The position numbers and the translations under genes are program-made. Below the pieces are notes generated by a model. The model ran no database searches. It saw only the letters and a program-made list of their open reading frames with translations, and was not told the origin of the DNA. DNA of 15,644 bases from Firmicutes bacterium UBA6806 (GTDB lineage: Bacteria; Bacillota; Clostridia; Peptostreptococcales; Acidaminobacteraceae): contig DKFC01000010.1 in NCBI GenBank assembly GCA_002452745.1, positions 1-15,644 of the forward strand. The letters run 5' to 3'. This document shows positions 6,917-13,649 of this stretch, piece after piece. The first letter of the stretch is position 1. Each line of letters starts with the position of its first letter.

Positions 6917-7462
6917 ATGAAATTTTCAATAGAATATGTAAAAGGCGATGACAGAGAGGCGCTAAGGGCATTTTGGACGACTTGTATCACAGAAGCTTTC
7001 AAAGTAGAGGGGATAGAGGACGAAGCCTTCATCAAAGAGGAAATTGCCGAAAAAATGTCACTTTTGGATCACTCGCTATCTGGGAAAGACGGTAGATATC
7101 ACTTTTTGATTGGCAAAATGGCATCTGAAATTGTGGGGTCAATTGGATATGTGCCGGCTGGAGAGGCGATTTTAAAATTGACAGGCGAAACATGTCTCGA
7201 AATGGGTGAGATTGGAACTGTTTTTGTAAGACCAAATTTTAAGGGAAGAGGCGTGGGAACAAAGCTCATGAACGCCATGCTTTTATTTCTCATGGGAAAG
7301 GGAATTCAGTCATTTTGCCTAGATAGTGGATATGGCAGTGCTCAAAAGGTGTGGACACATAAATTTGGAGCGCCTGTGGTCACAGCAAAGAATTTTTGGG
7401 GAGAGGGACTGGACCACATGGTATGGATTCAAAAAATAGAGGATTTAAAAATAGTCATCTAA
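6917..7462 (+). CDS. GNAT family N-acetyltransferase
   Basis: This 181-residue acetyltransferase has motif A as IGTVFVRPNFKGRGVGTKLMNAML, with the R/Q-x-x-G-x-G/A signature (KGRGVG) for acetyl-CoA binding. Downstream, SFCLDSGYGSAQKVWTHKFGAPVV corresponds to the motif B region. AGGAGG at 6900-6905 precedes the ATG by 11 bases, a little long but with no better alternative. It follows the DUF2164 gene by 32 bases and is probably in the same transcript. The substrate is unknown. Confidence 0.85.
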   Translation: MKFSIEYVKGDDREALRAFWTTCITEAFKVEGIEDEAFIKEEIAEKMSLLDHSLSGKDGRYHFLIGKMASEIVGSIGYVPAGEAILKLTGETCLEMGEIGTVFVRPNFKGRGVGTKLMNAMLLFLMGKGIQSFCLDSGYGSAQKVWTHKFGAPVVTAKNFWGEGLDHMVWIQKIEDLKIVI

Positions 7463-7499
7463 TTTTAAGGTGATTCTAAAATAAAGAGGAGTATTTGAA

Positions 7500-8009
7500 A
7501 TGTTAAAAAAATGGCTTGTATTTGCAAATTTTGTAGTCATCATGATCATAGGTGGTTATTTGGCTTATTTGCTTTCAACGGTTATTCCCATACCGGGCAG
7601 TAAGTTTCTGATTATGGGACCTTTCTTGACGCTGGTGTTGATGATTCCGCTTGAACGATATCCAAAATTGGGAACGCTCTCTATTATCAACCTCGTCTTT
7701 GGGCTTGTCCTGTTCATGATAACGCCTTGGATGACTTTGGCAATTGTGGTATCAGGACTTGCAGCTGATTTGGCAATGCTATTCCCCACAAGTCACTGGA
7801 TAAAGCGAGTTGTCGCACTTGGCGTTTACAATACAGTGAGTTTTGGATCAACCTTCTATATTACCAATTTCATAACGGGAAATCACTTATACGTGGTTGT
7901 TGGGCCGTTTATGATTGCGGGGATTTTAGTTCTAACATTTCTGGCAGGCGTCTTGGGTGCTCTTGCCGGCAGATGGATTCATATGAAGTATTTGCGAAAG
8001 GTAAAATAG
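7500..8009 (+). CDS. Small polytopic membrane protein, ECF-transporter S-component-like
   Basis: This 169-residue, strongly hydrophobic protein has about five to six membrane segments. The C-terminal GVLGALAGRWIHMKYLRKV resembles the ending of energy-coupling-factor substrate-binding (S) components (Gly-rich last helix and a positively charged tail). Size and topology also fit, but the S-component assignment is tentative and no EcfA/EcfT genes are nearby. The start has AGGAG at 7487-7491 with an 8-base spacer. It lies 37 bases after the GNAT gene, likely at the end of the same operon. No transport substrate can be inferred. Confidence 0.55.
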   Translation: MLKKWLVFANFVVIMIIGGYLAYLLSTVIPIPGSKFLIMGPFLTLVLMIPLERYPKLGTLSIINLVFGLVLFMITPWMTLAIVVSGLAADLAMLFPTSHWIKRVVALGVYNTVSFGSTFYITNFITGNHLYVVVGPFMIAGILVLTFLAGVLGALAGRWIHMKYLRKVK

Positions 8010-8133
8010 AGTGTTCAGAATCAATCGGCGATGAAGTTGAAGTGTTAACGTTGCAGACTGAGAGGGACTGAAATAGGATCGTTGAAGTTGTGAAGCAAAA
8101 TTTGAACTTAAAATTTGAGAGGATGTGTGGAAT

Positions 8134-8715
8134 GTGAATCAAAGTTCGAGTAATTCAGAACTAAAATGGGTATTAAAACAAGTGGCAACGGTTTTAAATC
8201 GTGAGAAGATCACTTGGGGCATAGGGGCATCCTGTCTTCTGGATTATTATCACATCCTCGAAAAGCCTCCAAGAGATGTGGACATACTCATAAAACTCAG
8301 TGACGCAGAACATGCTGATGTGACTTTGAGTGGTCTTGGAAAAAAACAAGTCTGGGAGGCATCTGAAAAATATGCCACCAAGTATTTTTTGGAATATGTG
8401 ATAGACGGTGTGGAAATTGATGCTATGGCTGGCATGACCATTGTTCGAAATAAGTTTCATTATACATATCCTTTTGATGAGAGAGGTATTTGTGGATACT
8501 GGAATCTAGACGGAATTGAAATCCCGCTAACCTCGCTTTCTGACTGGTATGTTTTATATCTTATAATGGGCAGAGAGGCAAGGGCCGAGCAAATTTCTGA
8601 CTACTTAAAAGGGATAAAAACGCGTGAACTCAATCTCATCAAAGTGGAGGACTTGCCAAATGAAATCATCGGTCAAGTGGAGGGATTTATGAAGGGAGAG
8701 GCGTTTAATGATTAG
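8134..8715 (+). CDS. Nucleotidyltransferase-fold protein
   Basis: This protein of about 193 residues belongs to the DNA polymerase-beta-like nucleotidyltransferase superfamily. The hallmarks are WGIGASCLLDYY (the GxS loop), PRDVDILI (two metal-binding Asp, about 48 and 50) and VIDGVEIDAMAG (third acidic residue at about 96). These resemble aminoglycoside adenylyltransferase-like and AbiEii-like stand-alone enzymes. The target molecule is unknown. The start is uncertain. GTG 8125 is only 2 bases after the GAGAGG site, while GTG 8134 is 11 bases after it; I prefer 8134. The end overlaps the next gene by 8 bases, so the two are coupled. Confidence 0.75.
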   Translation: MNQSSSNSELKWVLKQVATVLNREKITWGIGASCLLDYYHILEKPPRDVDILIKLSDAEHADVTLSGLGKKQVWEASEKYATKYFLEYVIDGVEIDAMAGMTIVRNKFHYTYPFDERGICGYWNLDGIEIPLTSLSDWYVLYLIMGREARAEQISDYLKGIKTRELNLIKVEDLPNEIIGQVEGFMKGEAFND

Positions 8716-9175
8716 ACTCGCATGCAAAGATGAAATCAAGCAACTAAATGAACTCGCCTGCGATTCTGAGGCTCACTGGGGATATGATGAGGCCACTATG
8801 ACCGCTTTTAAGGAAGTCTATGAAATCAACAGTACCTTCGTAGAGGAAAACCCCACCTATGTATTGCAAATTGAAGGAGAGCTCAGAGGATTTTATACCT
8901 TGATTGTGGAAGGGCATGTGGGCACTCTAGAGTATTTTTACATAAGGGCAGATGATATTGGACAGGGATATGGGAAAAAACTTTGGGAACATCTTGTGAA
9001 GACTTGTGAGGCATTTGATGTCGATAAAATTGTGTTAGTGACAAGTCCACAGGCCTTTGCGTTTTATGAGAAAATGGGGGCGATTAAAACGGGTGAAGTT
9101 GAATCGCTTCTAAACAAAGAGCGTATGATTCCCACGCTGATGTATGTGGTTAAATCTCAGGAGGGGAATCTTTAA
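8708..9175 (+). CDS. GNAT family N-acetyltransferase
   Basis: This 155-residue GNAT protein starts with the common SEAHWGYDEA region (about 20-29). Motif A reads LEYFYIRADDIGQGYGKKLWEHL, with GQGYGK as the acetyl-CoA loop. The later FAFYEKMGAIKTGE is the typical C-terminal motif B. It overlaps the nucleotidyltransferase gene by 8 bases and has a GGGAGAGG ribosome-binding site inside that gene. Two modifying enzymes in a coupled pair suggest a shared small-molecule substrate, but nothing in the sequence identifies it. Confidence 0.87.
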   Translation: MIRLACKDEIKQLNELACDSEAHWGYDEATMTAFKEVYEINSTFVEENPTYVLQIEGELRGFYTLIVEGHVGTLEYFYIRADDIGQGYGKKLWEHLVKTCEAFDVDKIVLVTSPQAFAFYEKMGAIKTGEVESLLNKERMIPTLMYVVKSQEGNL

Positions 9176-9204
9176 ACCCTGAGAGGGGAATGGGGGGAAT
9201 ACAA

Positions 9205-10386
9205 ATGGATCATGAACGGATTGAAAAGCTGATTCAATATGTGGAGGGCATACAGGCCGGAGAAAATGGAACAGAGCTCCACCGTAAATTTAAAGCGGAA
9301 ATAGAGAGTGTTCAACCTTTGGAAATTTTCCATATATTTGATAAATTGTTGGGTGAGGGTGGTCGTGAAGGCGATATCATCCAATATGTTGATAAAGTGG
9401 TCAACGTCTTCTACAAGAGCCTTTCTACCTATGAATGGCAAAAGCCGCCTGAAGATGATTTTATAAACGATCTCATGGCAGAAAATACAGCACTGGTCTC
9501 CAAGATGGACACTTTAAAAGACCTTATAAAAAAAGGTGGATGCTCTGAAAATCGACAAGAGATGATTGAGGTGATCTTGGAGCTAAGGCAATTTAACGAA
9601 CATTACATTAAAAAGGAAAACATCCTATTTCCATATCTTGAAAAATCTTCAGTGGAATTTCATGGACTTTCGATTATGTGGGCGCTGCATGATAAGGTCA
9701 GGCATGACCTCAAAGAATCTGTAGAGCTTCTTAAAAATCCGCTGTCTGGCGAAGAGGAAATTAAACGAAAAGTTGGCAGTTTGATCTTTGGCATGCTAGG
9801 TGTCCTCAAAAAAGAGGAGCTGATCCTGTTTCCAGTTGCCAGTGAAGTTTTAGAACATGCCACTTGGTCTGAAATGTATAGACAGTCACTTGAGTACGAG
9901 TATGCCCTTGTGGAGAGAGAAAGACCTCAAACACCTCTAAGGGAGACTCTCGTAAAATCAGATGATGAGGCATTTCCTCAGGCCGTGTTTAAAACAGAGA
10001 CGGGGGAAATGAGCTTTAGCCAACTGAAGGCTGTCTTTGAGGCCTTGCCAATGGATATGACTTTTGTGGACGCTGAGGATAAAGTTCGGTATTTTTCCAA
10101 ACCCAAAGATAGGATTTTCCCTAGATCAGCAGCTATTTTGGGACGAGATGTGAGAAACTGTCACCCGCCTGAAAGCGTTTATAAAGTGCTGGAAATTATA
10201 GAGGGATTTAAAATGGGGACTCGTGAGAAGGCAGATTTTTGGATTGACCACAGAGGCCACAAAATTCTGATTCAATACTTTGCTTTGAGAGATACGACTG
10301 GACAATATCTGGGAACTCTGGAAGTCAGTCAAATAGTAGATGATATAATGCAGCTCGAAGGAGAAAAAAGATTGCTCTCTGAATGA
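9205..10386 (+). CDS. DUF438-hemerythrin-PAS domain protein
   Basis: This 393-residue cytoplasmic protein has three domains: an N-terminal helical DUF438-like part (about 1-75), a hemerythrin/HHE-like helical bundle (about 85-230) and a C-terminal PAS-like domain (about 270-380). Iron-ligand candidates in the bundle are H133 and E138 (NEHYIKKENILFP), H162, H167, and E204/E205 (KKEELILFP). The position matching H133 in the second half is Val200. The PAS part carries the family stretches VRYFSKPKDRIFPRSA, GRDVRNCHPPESVYKV, ADFWIDHRGHKILIQYFALRD and YLGTLEVSQ. Such proteins are thought to bind iron or sense oxygen, nitric oxide or redox state. The start at 9205 is chosen because GGGGGGA (9192-9198) lies inside the longer ORF beginning at 9190. 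A terminator follows. Confidence 0.9.
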   Translation: MDHERIEKLIQYVEGIQAGENGTELHRKFKAEIESVQPLEIFHIFDKLLGEGGREGDIIQYVDKVVNVFYKSLSTYEWQKPPEDDFINDLMAENTALVSKMDTLKDLIKKGGCSENRQEMIEVILELRQFNEHYIKKENILFPYLEKSSVEFHGLSIMWALHDKVRHDLKESVELLKNPLSGEEEIKRKVGSLIFGMLGVLKKEELILFPVASEVLEHATWSEMYRQSLEYEYALVERERPQTPLRETLVKSDDEAFPQAVFKTETGEMSFSQLKAVFEALPMDMTFVDAEDKVRYFSKPKDRIFPRSAAILGRDVRNCHPPESVYKVLEIIEGFKMGTREKADFWIDHRGHKILIQYFALRDTTGQYLGTLEVSQIVDDIMQLEGEKRLLSE

Positions 10387-10430
10387 GAAACCAACGAAAT
10401 GTAAAACTTGTTAAAAGTGTAAATAAAGAC

Positions 10431-10459
10431 TTGAAACATCATGAAATTAGTGTTCTAAT
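10431..10459 (+). promoter_or_regulatory. Extended -10 promoter for the transporter/flavodoxin genes
   Basis: TTGAAA (10431-10436) and TCTAAT (10454-10459) are 17 bases apart, and a TG dinucleotide precedes the -10 in the extended position (TGT-TCTAAT). The -10 lies inside the terminator hairpin of the previous gene, so promoter and terminator overlap. The -35 region also contains TGAAAC but at a spacing wrong for the ECF-type promoter seen at 32-61. Confidence 0.5.
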
Positions 10460-10480
10460 TACTTTGGGACACTAATTTTT
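10444..10480 (+). terminator. Rho-independent terminator after the DUF438-hemerythrin gene
   Basis: AAATTAGTGTTC (10444-10455) pairs with GGACACTAATTT (10467-10478) with one wobble, followed by TT-G-TT. It lies 58 bases after the stop codon. Confidence 0.8.
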
Positions 10481-10539
10481 GTTCCGTGAAACGCCTGAAA
10501 TGGCGAACTATCAGACTAAGGTTATGGGGTAAGAAGTTT

Positions 10540-11400
10540 ATGTTTAAAGAAATGAATATTTATAAGGCGTATGTCATGCTCTTTCTATGTGGAATCGGAT
10601 GGGCTTCAAGTACCATTATCATCAAGATTTTTATTGGAGAAGTTGACCCATATCATTTGATGTTTGGACGCTTTATCTTTGCATTTTTGCTGTTGCTTTT
10701 AATGAAGCCTGAGAAGTTTATCCGCTGTAAGAGGCGAGAAGCGGTGATTTCAATGACCTTGGGCGTGATTATATACGCTGCATATGCCACTGCCATTTTG
10801 AGTCTAAAGTACACAACGGCAGCAAAATCAGGATTTCTAATAGCCTTGCCTGTGGTGCTTGTTCCGATTTTGCAGCTTATGGCAAATCGAGTCAGGCCTA
10901 ATAAATGGGTGGTCTTCACAGCGGGCATGTCTGTTATGGGACTTTATTTGGTCTCTGATATGGACGGAATAGGCTTTAACTTTGGTGATTTACTTGCAAT
11001 GCTCTCTTCACTTGCCTACAGTATTTATATTATGATTGTGGACAAAGTGGCCAAGACAATCAGCGAGTATACATTGGTACAATATCAATTATTGACCATG
11101 AGTTTGCTCTCACTTGTAGCAACGGGATTTGTCGGTGGTTTTCATGGAGAAATTCTTGTGGCGGGTGCTATGCCAATTATTGTCACAGGGCTGTTTGGAA
11201 CGGCTATGACACTTTATTTTCAAGTTCATGCCCAAAAGGTAGCCTCTCCAGAAAGTGTGGGGCTATTGCTCTTGACAGAGCCTATTTTGACGTTTTTTAT
11301 GGCTTGGATCATTTTGGAAGAGGCAGTGAGCCTGCGTGGACTTATAGGGGGCGCAATTATTATTGCCGCCATGGTAACTGCAATTGTGAAGAAGCTATAG
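10540..11400 (+). CDS. EamA/DMT-superfamily transporter
   Basis: This 286-residue integral membrane protein has about ten hydrophobic helices arranged as two EamA repeats (about residues 8-138 and 150-285). The pattern GWASSTIIIKIFIGEVDPYHLMFGRF begins the first repeat, and the final helices contain ASPESVGLLLLTEPILTFFMAWIILEE, the typical second-repeat ending. It probably exports a metabolite or amino acid; the substrate is not recognisable. A longer ORF from GTG 10486 begins just after the upstream terminator and would add 18 basic residues, so ATG 10540 is preferred (ATG 10552 is possible). The flavodoxin gene follows after 9 bases. Confidence 0.9.
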   Translation: MFKEMNIYKAYVMLFLCGIGWASSTIIIKIFIGEVDPYHLMFGRFIFAFLLLLLMKPEKFIRCKRREAVISMTLGVIIYAAYATAILSLKYTTAAKSGFLIALPVVLVPILQLMANRVRPNKWVVFTAGMSVMGLYLVSDMDGIGFNFGDLLAMLSSLAYSIYIMIVDKVAKTISEYTLVQYQLLTMSLLSLVATGFVGGFHGEILVAGAMPIIVTGLFGTAMTLYFQVHAQKVASPESVGLLLLTEPILTFFMAWIILEEAVSLRGLIGGAIIIAAMVTAIVKKL

Positions 11401-11409
11401 GAGGGCCTG

Positions 11410-11904
11410 ATGAACACTTTGATTGTTTTCTGTACAACTTACGGAACCACAGAAGAAGCGGCAAAAAGACTCAGTGAAATGCTGGCGGGAAATGTAAAGC
11501 TGGTCAATTTGATGAAGGAAAAGGACATCTCTTTAGAGTGGGCAGACAGAGTGATTTTAGGAACATCTATCTACATGGGACAGCCACCAAAACAGCTAAA
11601 GGCATTTATTAAGAGCCACGAATCTGAACTGTTGAACAAATCACTGGGACTTTATCTATGCAGTGGTGTGGTGGCCGATTATGAAAAAAATCTGGAAAAT
11701 GCCTATACTCAACCCCTCATTCAGCATGCGGAAAAATGTTCGTATTTTGGTGGAGCATTGAAACCCGAAAAAATGAGATTTATGCATAAAAATATCACTA
11801 AAATCATGGTAAAGGCAAGCGAAAAAGACGGGATTCCACTTCCGAAATTAGAGGTTTCGGCAATTGAGAAATTTGCGAGATATTTCATTGAAAAAGGATA
11901 TTAA
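11410..11904 (+). CDS. Flavodoxin-domain protein, HemG-like
   Basis: This 164-residue protein has a flavodoxin fold and should bind FMN. The phosphate-binding loop is TTYGTTEEAAKRLSE (about residues 9-23). ADRVILGTSIYMGQPPKQLKAFI (about 45-67) and GLYLCSGVVAD are typical of the menaquinone-dependent protoporphyrinogen IX dehydrogenase (HemG)-like branch. The family also includes uncharacterised flavodoxins, and no heme genes are nearby, so I do not assign hemG. AGGAGG at 11400-11405 overlaps the end of the transporter stop, giving close coupling. Confidence 0.85.
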   Translation: MNTLIVFCTTYGTTEEAAKRLSEMLAGNVKLVNLMKEKDISLEWADRVILGTSIYMGQPPKQLKAFIKSHESELLNKSLGLYLCSGVVADYEKNLENAYTQPLIQHAEKCSYFGGALKPEKMRFMHKNITKIMVKASEKDGIPLPKLEVSAIEKFARYFIEKGY

Positions 11905-11947
11905 GCCATTTTTAGAGTGAAAATGAGGGGTTTTAATGCACAAATAA

Positions 11948-11985
11948 GGACTATTGTTTCTGTATTTATAAAACTAAAGTCCCTT
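11948..11985. repeat. Second copy of a 38-base stem-loop
   Basis: GGACTATTG at the left and AAACT then AGTCCCTT at the right match the core of the terminator at 2671-2708, and both elements are exactly 38 bases. Here the stem is only GGACT/AGTCC, and the downstream T-tract is weak, so it may be a decayed terminator for the flavodoxin gene (ends 11904) or a member of an intergenic repeat family. Confidence 0.5.
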
Positions 11986-12012
11986 GATGCTATTTTGTAA
12001 TAACTAAATCTG

Positions 12013-12021
12013 TGTTATACT
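12013..12021 (+). promoter_or_regulatory. Extended -10 promoter (upstream of two tandem promoters)
   Basis: TGT-TATACT is an extended -10 (TG-N-TATAAT type, five of six core bases). TTGTAA at 11995-12000 is a possible -35 but the spacer is only 15 bases. It would start transcription near 12028. Confidence 0.4.
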
Positions 12022-12068
12022 CATAAAAAGAGTAAAAAAAACGTACTTATGCAATGGAAACACAGGTG

Positions 12069-12080
12069 TGTCAATTGACA
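12069..12080. promoter_or_regulatory. Palindromic operator candidate over the -35
   Basis: TGTCAATTGACA is a perfect 12-bp palindrome whose right half is the -35 hexamer of the promoter at 12075-12103. A second inverted repeat, ACACA-GG-TGTGT (12060-12071), abuts it. The position is right for a repressor site, but no regulator is identified. Confidence 0.4.
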
Positions 12081-12103
12081 TAAAAGGATAAATCGAATAT
12101 AAT
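12075..12103 (+). promoter_or_regulatory. Perfect-consensus SigA promoter driving a leader RNA
   Basis: TTGACA (12075-12080), a 17-base spacer and TATAAT (12098-12103) match the SigA consensus at every position. Transcription would start near 12110. Between that start and the intrinsic terminator at 12213-12246 there is no coding sequence, so the product is a short RNA or an attenuated leader. Confidence 0.9.
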
Positions 12104-12112
12104 TTACATATA

Positions 12113-12153
12113 TATGAAAACATAATTTCTATCTTATGAAAACTTATATTCTA
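12113..12153. repeat. Two direct repeats at the promoter start point
   Basis: TATGAAAACATAATTTCTA (12113-12131) and TATGAAAACTTATATTCTA (12135-12153) match at 16 of 19 positions, and their starts are 22 bases apart, about two helical turns. They begin at or just after the predicted transcription start, so they could be DNA operators or RNA structure elements. Confidence 0.5.
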
Positions 12154-12212
12154 GGGATAATTGATATATTGCGGTTAGACAATAAAAGAGGAAATATTCA
12201 GCTTTTTACGTA

Positions 12213-12246
12213 AACCAATATAGTGATGATACTATATTGGTTTTTT
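12213..12246 (+). terminator. Intrinsic terminator in the leader region
   Basis: AACCAATATAGT (12213-12224) and ACTATATTGGTT (12231-12242) form a perfect 12-bp stem with a 6-base loop and a T-tract. It lies 309 bases after the flavodoxin stop but 155 bases before the MpsC-like start. It therefore fits the end of the short leader better than the end of the flavodoxin operon. Confidence 0.9.
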
Positions 12247-12396
12247 CTATTTTATAGGCTTAAATTCATGGAATGCTCTGAATATGTCTTGTGCAAGCGG
12301 GAAGGTTATATCGGGATTTGTGCTCTATGAAAGGAGTTCATTTAGCATGTAAAATATACATTGGACACTAATTATTTGGGTGCAAGGAGGGATAAC

Positions 12397-12756
12397 TTGA
12401 ATAATAAAAGGGATTGTGAAAGGGCGATACTGTCAAGATATATCGGTCAAATAAAACAAGTTGGTGGCAGAGGACCTAAGAATATTCATGTGAAAATTAG
12501 CGGAAAGCAGATTCATATCAATTACACCTTGGTCTTTTCGCCTCTTGAAAACTTCGTTTATGAGAATCTTGATAATTCTATCAACCTTTTGACCGACTTA
12601 TATCGAAGGGTAGGCAATGTCATGATTGAGAGGAGCATATCTGATATCAGCAACGACATTTGTCAACCTGTGAGCTATGTGGATTATAAAGTGGATGTTC
12701 AGAACAACAAATTCCAAATTATTTTGGAAGCGGAGAATGAAATTCGATTCGAGTGA
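12397..12756 (+). CDS. MpsC/DUF2294-like protein
   Basis: This 119-residue protein fits the DUF2294 (MpsC) family. The diagnostic stretch is GGRGPKNIHVKISGKQIHINYTLVFSPLENFV (about residues 23-54), followed by RRVGNVMIERSISDISNDICQPV and a final beta-strand. MpsC is named for a staphylococcal membrane-potential-generating (MpsABC) gene set. No MpsA/B partner is here, so that role should not be transferred. The start is TTG 12397, because AAGGAGG (12384-12390) precedes it by 6 bases; the longer ORF starting at 12361 would put the ribosome-binding site inside the gene. Its stop overlaps the GTG start of the diguanylate cyclase (GTGA), so the two proteins are probably made together. Confidence 0.75.
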   Translation: MNNKRDCERAILSRYIGQIKQVGGRGPKNIHVKISGKQIHINYTLVFSPLENFVYENLDNSINLLTDLYRRVGNVMIERSISDISNDICQPVSYVDYKVDVQNNKFQIILEAENEIRFE

Positions 12757-13649
12757 GTGCTGATATGAAAAATTATATGATGGAGTTAAAAACTAAATAC
12801 GATATGCTCTTTGATACTTTTAGGGTCATTGATACTGAGGAGAAGTTGGCCTTTATGATAGATGAGCAGGGAAAAGTGGTCTCTTTTCCATGTCATCAGC
12901 TATGTCGTTTTAGAACGGTAGGTGATAAGTGTTTTTGTGACGAGGTTGCAAATAGCATGGAGAAGAAGACAAGGCTCGAATTTTCTGAAGGCGGCAGCTT
13001 TGTCATTATGGGATACCCTGAAAAGCGTCAAGAGAAAAAGTATATAGTTGAGTTGACCTCCAAAATAGATGGCAGCAGCTTGATTCAGAGAAAACACAGC
13101 GATGATTTATCTGCCATTTTGGCTGGGATGAACAAAATGACAATAACAGATGACCTGACAGAACTCTATAACAGAAGGTTCATCACACAAAGATTGCCTC
13201 GTGATTTATCAGTGTCCAAAAAGAAGAACGAGAAAGTCGCTGTTGTCATGGCGGATATTGACGATTTTAAAACAGTCAATGACAATTACGGTCACGATGT
13301 GGGAGATCAAGTCATCAAAGAATTTGCCGAATTGCTCAAGACTTCTGTGAGAGGCGATGACGACTGGGTTGCAAGATACGGTGGTGAGGAATTTCTAATT
13401 GTTTTAAGGGGAATCTCCTATGACCAAATTACTAAAGTGATTTTGCGGGTTAAAAATCGAATTGAAGGACATGTGTTTTCTTTGATACCAGAAAATGTGA
13501 GGTTGACCTGTAGTTTTGGAATTGTCATTTGCGACGGTTACAACGGTCACTATGAAAACATGATCAAGGAAGCTGATTCCTGTCTACTCGAAGCAAAGTA
13601 CTCGGGAAAAAACAGGGCAATTTTCAAACATTATTTAGAAAACTCTTAG
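12753..13649 (+). CDS. Diguanylate cyclase with N-terminal cysteine-containing PAS-like domain
   Basis: This 298-residue protein should make c-di-GMP from two GTP. The GGDEF domain (about 130-293) has DDLTELYNRRF, the metal-binding MADIDDFKTVNDNYGHDVGD, and the active-site loop ARYGGEEF (GGEEF at 210-214). The inhibitory I-site, normally RxxD five residues before GGEEF, reads GDDD with an Arg one place further out (R200), so feedback inhibition may be weakened. The N-terminal part (about 15-110) is PAS-like, with AFMIDEQGKVV and Cys47, Cys51, Cys60 and Cys62 (C-x3-C, 8 residues, C-x-C). It has no membrane segment, so it is a cytosolic sensor. The start is GTG 12753, overlapping the previous stop; ATG 12765 is an alternative with GAGTGAG upstream. 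Confidence 0.9.
   Translation: MSADMKNYMMELKTKYDMLFDTFRVIDTEEKLAFMIDEQGKVVSFPCHQLCRFRTVGDKCFCDEVANSMEKKTRLEFSEGGSFVIMGYPEKRQEKKYIVELTSKIDGSSLIQRKHSDDLSAILAGMNKMTITDDLTELYNRRFITQRLPRDLSVSKKKNEKVAVVMADIDDFKTVNDNYGHDVGDQVIKEFAELLKTSVRGDDDWVARYGGEEFLIVLRGISYDQITKVILRVKNRIEGHVFSLIPENVRLTCSFGIVICDGYNGHYENMIKEADSCLLEAKYSGKNRAIFKHYLENS

Larger units (their letters stand above)
12110..12246 (+). ncRNA. Candidate attenuator leader or small RNA
   Basis: The predicted transcript from the consensus promoter to the terminator is about 135 bases. TATATT-GC-GGTT (12165-12176) can pair with AACCAATATA (12213-12222), which is the left arm of the terminator, with a 2-base bulge. That would be a mutually exclusive antiterminator. 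I do not recognise a known riboswitch aptamer in it, including the class I c-di-GMP motif. Alternatively it is simply a stand-alone small RNA. Confidence 0.45.
11905..12396. other. 492-base gene-free regulatory region
   Basis: No credible protein gene is seen here. In order it holds: a 38-base stem-loop repeat (11948-11985), an extended -10 promoter (12013-12021), an inverted repeat (12060-12071), a 12-bp palindrome overlapping a perfect-consensus promoter (12069-12103), two imperfect direct repeats (12113-12153), a strong intrinsic terminator (12213-12246) and a further 150-base leader up to the TTG start of the MpsC-like gene. The details are given as separate entries. Confidence 0.8.

Noticed and set aside
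6736..6951. Plus-strand ORF of 71 codons
   Set aside because: It lies in another frame across the DUF2164 gene and the start of the GNAT gene, without a ribosome-binding site; it is a shadow.
8010..8133. Promoter or RNA element between the membrane protein and nucleotidyltransferase genes
   Set aside because: Only a weak AAATTTGA repetition is seen; no consensus promoter, hairpin or terminator is convincing.
10432..10458. Second target promoter of the ECF sigma factor
   Set aside because: TGAAAC is present, but the distance to TTCTAA is 15 bases rather than the 18 bases seen to GTCTAA at 32-61, so SigA recognition is more likely.
10486..10539. N-terminal extension of the transporter from GTG 10486
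   Set aside because: It begins a few bases after the terminator hairpin, has no ribosome-binding site, and adds a basic stretch not typical of EamA proteins.
12353..12360. Reading of the leader as a leader-peptide attenuator
   Set aside because: No short ORF rich in one amino acid precedes the terminator; only the start-stop pair lies downstream of it.
12000..12396. Class I c-di-GMP riboswitch before the diguanylate cyclase
   Set aside because: The conserved aptamer core motifs are not found in either promoter's transcript, so only a generic attenuator is claimed.
12361..12396. N-terminal extension of the MpsC-like protein from TTG 12361
   Set aside because: The AAGGAGG ribosome-binding site would then be translated; TTG 12397 is correctly spaced from it.
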